DNA of 18,799 nucleotides, from NCBI GenBank assembly GCA_028706735.1, contig JAQTVS010000014.1, positions 1 to 18,799 on the forward strand, read 5' to 3'. Under the pieces are notes generated by a model, which did not search any database, was not told where the DNA came from, and worked only from the letters and a program-made list of their open reading frames with translations. This stretch comes from Thiomonas sp. Its GTDB lineage: Bacteria; Pseudomonadota; Gammaproteobacteria; Burkholderiales; Burkholderiaceae_C. The position numbers and the translations under genes are program-made. Numbering within the stretch: position 1 is the first letter of the stretch; each line of letters starts with the position of its first letter. Of this stretch, positions 14,859-18,799 are shown piece by piece.

Positions 14859-15815
14859 ATGAACCAATTCACCTCGCTTGAAATTTGCACCGGAGCAGGT
14901 GGACAAGCTCTTGGCCTAGAAATGGCTGGCTTTCATCACGCTGCGCTTGTTGAAATTGAGTCGCATGCATGCGCCACGCTCAGCCTGAACCGCCCCGATT
15001 GGAACGTGATCGAAGGCGATTTACGCCAATTCAGCAGCAGTTCCTACAAGGGAATTGATCTTGTAGCCGGCGGCGTGCCATGCCCGCCGTTTTCCAAGGC
15101 GGGAAAGCAGCTCGGTGCAGACGATGAACGTGATCTATTCCCCGAAGCGATCCGTCTGATCGACGAATGTCGACCACAAGCGGTGATGCTTGAGAATGTG
15201 CGCGGCTTGCTGGATGCAGTCTTTGATGACTACCGGAGCAAGGTGGAGAAGCAGCTCAAAAAGCTGGGCTATGTCCCTGGCTGGCGTCTGCTCAATGCCT
15301 CCGACTTTGGTGTGTCCCAGTTGCGCCCGCGTGTGGTGTTCGTGGGCATACGCAAGGACCTGGCCGCAGGTTTCTCCTGGCCCGATCCACTCAAGACCGA
15401 GCCGCCAACAGTGGGCGAACTGCTATACGATCTCATGAAGGCCAATGGATGGCGCGATGCCAACCGCTGGCGTGAGCAGGCCAGCGCCATTGCGCCGACC
15501 TTGGTAGGAGGCTCTAAGAAACATGGAGGGCCCGACCTTGGTCCAACCCGAGCAAAGCGCGCCTGGGCCGCCCTGGGCGTCGATGGGATGGGTTTGTGGG
15601 ACGATGCACCGCCGCGCGACTTCGTTGGCATGCCACGCCTTACCCCGCGCATGACAGCACGTATTCAGGGCTTCCCGGATGACTGGCAGTTTTCAGGACG
15701 CAAGACCGCGGCATATCGTCAGATCGGTAACGCCTTTCCCGCTCCGGTCGCCGCAGCAGTGGGGCGCCAGATTTTTGCGGCTCTATCCGTGAAGCGCATC
15801 TTCAAAGTGGCTTGA
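14859..15815 (+). CDS. DNA cytosine-5 methyltransferase of a type II R-M system (NgoMIV-type, predicted GCCGGC)
   Basis: This 318-residue C5-cytosine methyltransferase modifies the host DNA against the adjacent endonuclease. Visible motifs in order are the SAM-binding motif I EICTGAGGQALGLEMAG (8-24), motif IV GGVPCPPFSKAG with catalytic Cys75, motif VI MLENVRG, motif VIII SQLRPRVVFVGIR, and motifs IX-X near the C-terminus (RLTPRMTARIQGFPDDW, QIGNAFPAPVAAAVG). The target-recognition region between VIII and IX is short. The recognition sequence is inferred from the partner, not from this protein. ATG 14859 is chosen; a GTG at 14844 in frame is possible. A TAAAAT at 14826-14831 may be its -10 element. 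Its stop codon overlaps the endonuclease start (TGATG). Confidence 0.93.
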   Translation: MNQFTSLEICTGAGGQALGLEMAGFHHAALVEIESHACATLSLNRPDWNVIEGDLRQFSSSSYKGIDLVAGGVPCPPFSKAGKQLGADDERDLFPEAIRLIDECRPQAVMLENVRGLLDAVFDDYRSKVEKQLKKLGYVPGWRLLNASDFGVSQLRPRVVFVGIRKDLAAGFSWPDPLKTEPPTVGELLYDLMKANGWRDANRWREQASAIAPTLVGGSKKHGGPDLGPTRAKRAWAALGVDGMGLWDDAPPRDFVGMPRLTPRMTARIQGFPDDWQFSGRKTAAYRQIGNAFPAPVAAAVGRQIFAALSVKRIFKVA

Positions 15816-16678
15816 TGACCATGGCCGCAGAATTCGAGGAAGCCCGCAAGGCGTTCCATGCCACGCTGCTTGAATCGACCTTGACGATCAACAGCACAGG
15901 AGTCGTCAGCAACGCCGACAGCAGCAACACCACGAGCAAAGCGATTGCCAAGGGTATTGCCGAACTGCTTAAAGCCGAAACCGTCGGGGAGCGGATCGCA
16001 GGTCAAACATCGGGCAATCAGTTCGAGAGCATCTGTGCCGGTTTCGTGCGCGAAACCTTCCTTAGACTCGGGCACCTGCGCCCCGGCACCTGGGACGTGC
16101 ATCAAGTGACCGGTCGCAATCGCCTGGAAATCGCTAGGTACGAACAATACGCGCACCTAATCGCCCTGGATCGAGCTGCCAAGGCTGACGCCGAACTGGC
16201 CGCCGCCCTGGGGAGTGACTACACCATCACGCCGGATATCGTGGTGGTGCGCGACACCATTGAGGACAGCATCATCAATGCGCCTGCAGTCTTGGTCGAT
16301 GACAACGTGACCACGCTCGCCAGTCTGCGGAAGAAAAACGGTGGACTGCCGCTACTGCACGCGAGCATCTCCTGTAAGTGGACGATCCGCAGCGACAGGG
16401 CGCAAAACGCCAGATCAGAAGCGTTGAATCTGGTGCGCAATCGCAAGGGCCGTCTGCCGCATATTGTGGTCGTGACGGCCGAGCCGACGCCGAGTCGATT
16501 GGCCTCTATTGCCTTGGGAACCGGGGACATTGACTGCGTGTATCACTTCGCCCTATATGAATTGCAGGCCACAATCAATGCACTAGGCATGGGTGATGCG
16601 GCTGACATGCTGGCAGTGATGGTTGAAAGCAAACGGCTCAAGGATATTTCCGATCTGCCGCTAGATCTTGCGGTATAA
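15815..16678 (+). CDS. NgoMIV-like type II restriction endonuclease
   Basis: The 287-residue product closely resembles NgoMIV (about 286 residues), which cuts GCCGGC and acts as a tetramer that binds two sites. Long blocks agree with the sequence I recall for NgoMIV: GVVSNAD, IAKGIA, GQTSGN, RNRLEIARY, the LAAALGSDYTITPDI block, the LLHASISCKWTIRSDRAQNA block, the RKGRLPHIVVVTAEPTPSR block, the DIDCVYHFALYEL block and the C-terminal RLKDISDLPLDLAV. The catalytic residues fall one position after those of NgoMIV: Glu71, Asp141 and Lys188 (SxxK within ISCK). It starts at the A of the methyltransferase stop (TGATG), so expression is coupled and the methyltransferase is made first. No controller (C) protein gene is present. 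Confidence 0.94.
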   Translation: MTMAAEFEEARKAFHATLLESTLTINSTGVVSNADSSNTTSKAIAKGIAELLKAETVGERIAGQTSGNQFESICAGFVRETFLRLGHLRPGTWDVHQVTGRNRLEIARYEQYAHLIALDRAAKADAELAAALGSDYTITPDIVVVRDTIEDSIINAPAVLVDDNVTTLASLRKKNGGLPLLHASISCKWTIRSDRAQNARSEALNLVRNRKGRLPHIVVVTAEPTPSRLASIALGTGDIDCVYHFALYELQATINALGMGDAADMLAVMVESKRLKDISDLPLDLAV

Positions 16679-16740
16679 CCCATGACGATGCGGCGCAATT
16701 CGACTTCCCGTTAAAGATAACGCCTATTATCAACAACGCG

Positions 16741-16766
16741 AAAAAAAGCCCGCATTTGCGCGGGCT
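16741..16766 (-). terminator. Rho-independent terminator for the minus-strand small-gene operon
   Basis: AGCCCGC (16747-16753) pairs with GCGGGCT (16760-16766) around a 6-base loop, followed on the minus strand by seven T (16741-16747). It lies 54 bp beyond the metallopeptidase-like gene stop. On the plus strand it is also a hairpin 62 bp after the endonuclease stop but without a T-run. Confidence 0.88.
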
Positions 16767-16819
16767 GGAAGTGGGCGGGGGGGGTGGAAGCGTTGAAAAT
16801 CAAGGACTCCGGGCGGGGC

Positions 16820-17317
16820 TCAGTCCTCCCATATCGCCGCGCCTCGCAAAATCGGCTCTGGCGCAGCTAGCAAGCGCCGGGCAACCTGCACGATTTCTAG
16901 CCAGTTTTCGTGCACCATGCTCCGCGCTTCTTTTTCCGCGCGCTCGTAGTCCTCCCACTGCGGGAAGATCAATTGCGCTAGTCTGCAATCTTGCGACTCA
17001 ACAAAAATCAGGGTTTTGTATTTTTTTAGGATGCGGAAGCTAGCAATCGGCCCTGCAAGCAACGAAATAGCATCGTCGCGGTCCATCCAGCCGCCGTAAG
17101 TCAGCGAATCGCATTGCCCACCAGTCGGTGTAAGGTAAATCCGCTGCACGTCTGCGCCCAGCAGTCGCCCGATTACAGCGTGCGCGGCTTCGTGATGTGC
17201 AGTCGCGACGGGGCGCCGGCCCAGCCCGATCTCCGGCAGCGCATCGGCGGCGGCGTCCTGCGCGGCGCGCGTTGGTGCGTGTTTCGTAAACCATAGCTTC
17301 GCCTGATCTGTTTCCAT
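16820..17317 (-). CDS. Stand-alone HEAAH (M41-like) metallopeptidase domain protein
   Basis: The 165-residue protein has a zinc-protease HExxH motif as HEAAH (residues 42-46, in VATAHHEAAHAVIGRLLG). Next come VQRIYLTPTGG and a downstream aspartate-rich DDAISLLAGPIAS. This pattern resembles the peptidase M41 domain of FtsH, but without any AAA+ ATPase or membrane segment, as seen in small proteins on phages and integrative elements. The C-terminal third is helical and charged (EDYERAEKEARSMVHENW). Whether it is an active protease is unknown; a third zinc ligand cannot be assigned with certainty. ATG 17317 has GGAG 6 bases upstream; an adjacent ATG at 17320 is also in frame. It is the last gene of a five-gene minus-strand run. 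Confidence 0.75.
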   Translation of the reverse strand: METDQAKLWFTKHAPTRAAQDAAADALPEIGLGRRPVATAHHEAAHAVIGRLLGADVQRIYLTPTGGQCDSLTYGGWMDRDDAISLLAGPIASFRILKKYKTLIFVESQDCRLAQLIFPQWEDYERAEKEARSMVHENWLEIVQVARRLLAAPEPILRGAAIWED

Positions 17318-17330
17318 CATTTGCTCCTTG

Positions 17331-17600
17331 TTATGCCACAAGCTGCAGTCGCGGCGCGCCGTGCTCTGCTTCGTACATCGCCCGTGCTTGCGCTTCCGCT
17401 TCGCGCATGTCCGCGCTTTCCGCATCGTCGCCAGATCGCGCTGGAATGCCGCTCCACCAGTCTACGCAGCGCCATGCTCCTGCCGCCCAGCTAACAAGCA
17501 GGTGGCCGCCATTGCTGCGGGCGAAGTAGTAAGTAATGCCACGGCGCGTATCGCCGGATGGCGCCCGGACTTTGCTTTTTGCTGTGAATTCGATGCTCAT
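17331..17600 (-). CDS. Small hypothetical protein of the mobile element
   Basis: This encodes 89 residues without a family I can name. The first half (MSIEFTAKSKVRAPSGD, then ITYYFARSNGGHLLVSW) looks like a small beta-rich domain with several aromatic residues (WRCVDWW). The C-terminal part is a charged helix rich in Ala/Glu. ATG 17600 has a GGAG six bases upstream, which supports it as a real gene. It sits 26 bp after the DUF6573 gene and 13 bp before the HEAAH gene on the same strand. Confidence 0.65.
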   Translation of the reverse strand: MSIEFTAKSKVRAPSGDTRRGITYYFARSNGGHLLVSWAAGAWRCVDWWSGIPARSGDDAESADMREAEAQARAMYEAEHGAPRLQLVA

Positions 17601-17627
17601 TTTTCGCTCCTTAGCGCGCAAAGCTGC

Positions 17628-18074
17628 TCAGTCCTCGCCCGGCATCATCACAGTGATGCAGGGCCGTCCGTCATCGTCCGGGCCGATGATGAATTTCAGG
17701 TGCACCAAGCGGGGCTTGACGCCCCGGCCTTCGCGCGGGGTGCGCAGCAGTTCGACATACAGCGGATGCGCCGGGTCGGCACGCAAGCCCTGCCGCGCGG
17801 CGCGGCGCAGCACGGCCGAGAGCATCCAGCACACATCCCACAGGCGCCCGGCTTCGCTCTGCCCGGTGTAGCCCTTGCGGGCTTCGTCGGCATCCGTCCA
17901 CTGCACGCAGTCCGCCCATGCAGCGGCGGTCATGGCGATTGGCCAAACAATGCCCGCCTCGCGGGCGGTGGCGGATATGTCGATCAGCACGCCGTCCTCG
18001 AGGGCATCGGCGCGGCTGTAGGTGCTGATGGGTTCGCCGAAAATGGCAGTCATGGTGGTGTTGGCGGTTTGCAT
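17628..18074 (-). CDS. DUF6573 family protein
   Basis: The 148-residue protein has the DUF6573 pattern: MTAIFGEPISTYSRADALED near the start, GVLIDIS, a W-P-I-A-M-T stretch, WADCVQW and GRLWDVCWML, ending in a conserved HLKFIIGPDDDGRPCITVMM. DUF6573 proteins are found mainly on conjugative plasmids and integrative elements; no function is known. ATG 18074 is preferred because AGGAG lies seven bases upstream; an internal ATG at the conserved MTAIFGE could also serve. The first codons and upstream bases (GAACCACCATGCAAACC) are the same as those of the neighbouring 58-residue gene. Confidence 0.82.
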   Translation of the reverse strand: MQTANTTMTAIFGEPISTYSRADALEDGVLIDISATAREAGIVWPIAMTAAAWADCVQWTDADEARKGYTGQSEAGRLWDVCWMLSAVLRRAARQGLRADPAHPLYVELLRTPREGRGVKPRLVHLKFIIGPDDDGRPCITVMMPGED

Positions 18075-18096
18075 GGTGGTTCTCCTGGTGTCAATA

Positions 18097-18273
18097 TCAG
18101 ATTGCATCGGCGCGGCGAGCGACGGACCGGCAGTCTTCGGCGAGTTTCAGCAGCCGCTCGGCGGCGTCGAAGTCGCCCTGCTGGGACAGCTTTTCGGCGA
18201 GGTCGAGGCACTGCGCGGCGGCGCGTCGGGCTGTTTGCGCAATATCCGCCAGCGCGGCGGCGGTGGTTTGCAT
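18097..18273 (-). CDS. Small helical hypothetical protein, 58 residues
   Basis: This short gene encodes an Ala-rich, probably all-helical protein (IAQTARRAAAQCLDLAEKLS, then FDAAERLLKLAEDCRSVA) with heptad-like spacing of Leu/Ala. AAGGA lies seven bases before ATG 18273, in register with its neighbours. The stop at 18097-18099 is 22 bp before the DUF6573 start. No family is recognised. The gene's initiation region duplicates that of DUF6573, suggesting a duplicated translation-start cassette. Confidence 0.6.
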   Translation of the reverse strand: MQTTAAALADIAQTARRAAAQCLDLAEKLSQQGDFDAAERLLKLAEDCRSVARRADAI

Positions 18274-18297
18274 GGTGGTTCCTTTCGTGTGGTGGTA

Positions 18298-18317
18298 GCC
18301 CGGCCATCGCGCCGGGC
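18298..18317. other. GC hairpin between two small genes
   Basis: GCCCGGC (18298-18304) pairs perfectly with GCCGGGC (18311-18317), loop CATCGC, in the 51-bp space between the 78- and 58-residue genes. There is no T-run; it may stabilise or separate parts of the operon message. Confidence 0.4.
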
Positions 18318-18324
18318 GGGGGGG

Positions 18325-18561
18325 TCAATCAATGATCTGGACGGGAAAAAGGCCGATACCGCGCGGGCTGTGCTGCATCACAAAGCGCCCGGTCTTGCGG
18401 CTGTAAATCTTGTAATCGCGCGGTGTCGCCTTCCACTGCGCCCGCGTCATCTGCACGGTGTTTGTTGGTTTTGCGCCCTCGTTGGGAGTGAGGGAGGGGG
18501 CTGTTTCGTGGGGCGCGGCGCGCGGGCTGGTGCGGGGTGTTTTGAGGGTTGTGGCGGGCAT
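18325..18561 (-). CDS. Small hypothetical protein, 78 residues
   Basis: The first 35 residues are disordered-looking, rich in Pro, Thr and Ala. The C-terminal half (VQMTRAQWKATPRDYKIYSR, then GRFVMQHSPRGIGLFPVQII) is compact, with the WKxTPRDYK...GxxxxxxxxRGxxLxPV pattern that I associate with small unnamed proteins of plasmids and integrative elements. GGAG lies seven bases before ATG 18561. It is the first visible gene of the five-gene minus-strand run that ends at the terminator at 16741. Confidence 0.68.
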   Translation of the reverse strand: MPATTLKTPRTSPRAAPHETAPSLTPNEGAKPTNTVQMTRAQWKATPRDYKIYSRKTGRFVMQHSPRGIGLFPVQIID

Positions 18562-18799
18562 GTTTGTTCTCCGGGGTGTTTAAGGTTCTCGTCAGTCGGT
18601 CGGTCGGGTCAGTTGACGAGCTTTCAAGCCGGTGCCCCGTAGGGGCATTTCGAGTTGCAAGGACAAGTGACAGAGTGAAGGCCCAGCGAAGCGGCCTGAA
18701 CGTCCCCGCGCAGCGGGGCTGGCGCGCAGGACTTGCAGGGAGCGAAGCGACCGGGCGAGAAAAGGCGCAGAAAGTCGTCCCGACCGGCTGACTGGCGAG
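18562..18799. other. Hairpin- and repeat-rich non-coding stretch at the right edge
   Basis: No convincing gene is seen. The stretch holds a GTCG/GTCA tetranucleotide repeat (about 18591-18612). It has short perfect hairpins TGCCCC-GTA-GGGGCA (18633-18647) and CCCCGC-GCA-GCGGGG (18704-18718), plus an AGGCC/GGCCT pair between them. There are two copies of AGCGAAGCG (18685-18693, 18741-18749), with TTGCAAGGA/TTGCAGGGA preceding them. It is the leader of the small-gene operon and could also hold a control or replication/transfer site of the element; nothing decides between these. Confidence 0.45.

Noticed and set aside
16679..16819. A small gene between the endonuclease and the metallopeptidase-like gene
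   Set aside because: No start with a ribosome site is seen; the interval is filled by a terminator and a G-rich tract.
17328..18335. Plus-strand frame of 335 codons opposite the small-gene operon
   Set aside because: It spans several minus-strand genes that have ribosome sites and recognisable families; its product is low-complexity.

Overview
The window looks like the chromosome of a GC-rich betaproteobacterium, most likely Burkholderiales (a Thiomonas-like genome is possible, but that is only an impression). The evidence is the gene set and its order: DUF971-ubiE-Tim44-ubiJ-ubiB, DUF3579 divergent from argD-argF, and nif3-pdxA divergent from a membrane-anchored HtrA-type protease. The left two thirds (1-11563) are ordinary core genome. 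The right third (about 12569-18799) is one end of an integrated mobile element, and a stretch of genomic debris lies between them (11563-12568).

Core region. On the minus strand at the left edge is a truncated periplasmic HtrA/Deg protease. Divergent from it are nif3 (dinuclear metal protein) and pdxA (vitamin B6 synthesis), which overlap. A long run of minus-strand genes then reads right to left: DUF971, ubiE and a Tim44-domain membrane protein, ended by a strong terminator, followed by ubiJ, ubiB, an aldo/keto reductase and a DUF4404 protein. UbiE (C-methylation), UbiJ (lipid-binding scaffold) and UbiB (atypical kinase/ATPase) all serve ubiquinone synthesis. The gap 8402-8784 has no protein gene. 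It holds a large imperfect hairpin reminiscent of 6S RNA and a short RNA candidate ending in a clean terminator. DUF3579 follows on the minus strand, and divergent from it is argD-argF (arginine synthesis) with a TATAAT promoter element.

Boundary region. Directly at the argF stop codon lies a 172-bp segment with terminal inverted repeats (MITE-like), then a GC-rich hairpin. Next is a decayed P4-type (DUF4102) integrase on the minus strand, with a lost start codon, two Trp-to-TAG stops, a 76-bp insertion and a further frameshift. It sits just downstream of the 3' half of a tRNA-Thr(CGT) gene (12569-12616, minus). The tRNA half is best read as the left attachment site of a newer element; the intact tRNA should lie at the other end, outside the window.

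Mobile element. Reading inward: a tyrosine recombinase, a small protein overlapping a DUF2335 membrane protein, and a type II restriction-modification pair. The endonuclease is very like NgoMIV, so GCCGGC is the predicted target. Facing these on the minus strand is a run of five small genes, including a DUF6573 protein and a stand-alone HEAAH metallopeptidase-like protein, ending in a terminator. The last 240 bases are repeat- and hairpin-rich and contain no convincing gene. The most notable points are the two generations of integrases at one tRNA-Thr site, the NgoMIV-type cargo, the DUF2335 two-gene unit with a near-leaderless start, and the structured RNA locus upstream of the ubi operon.
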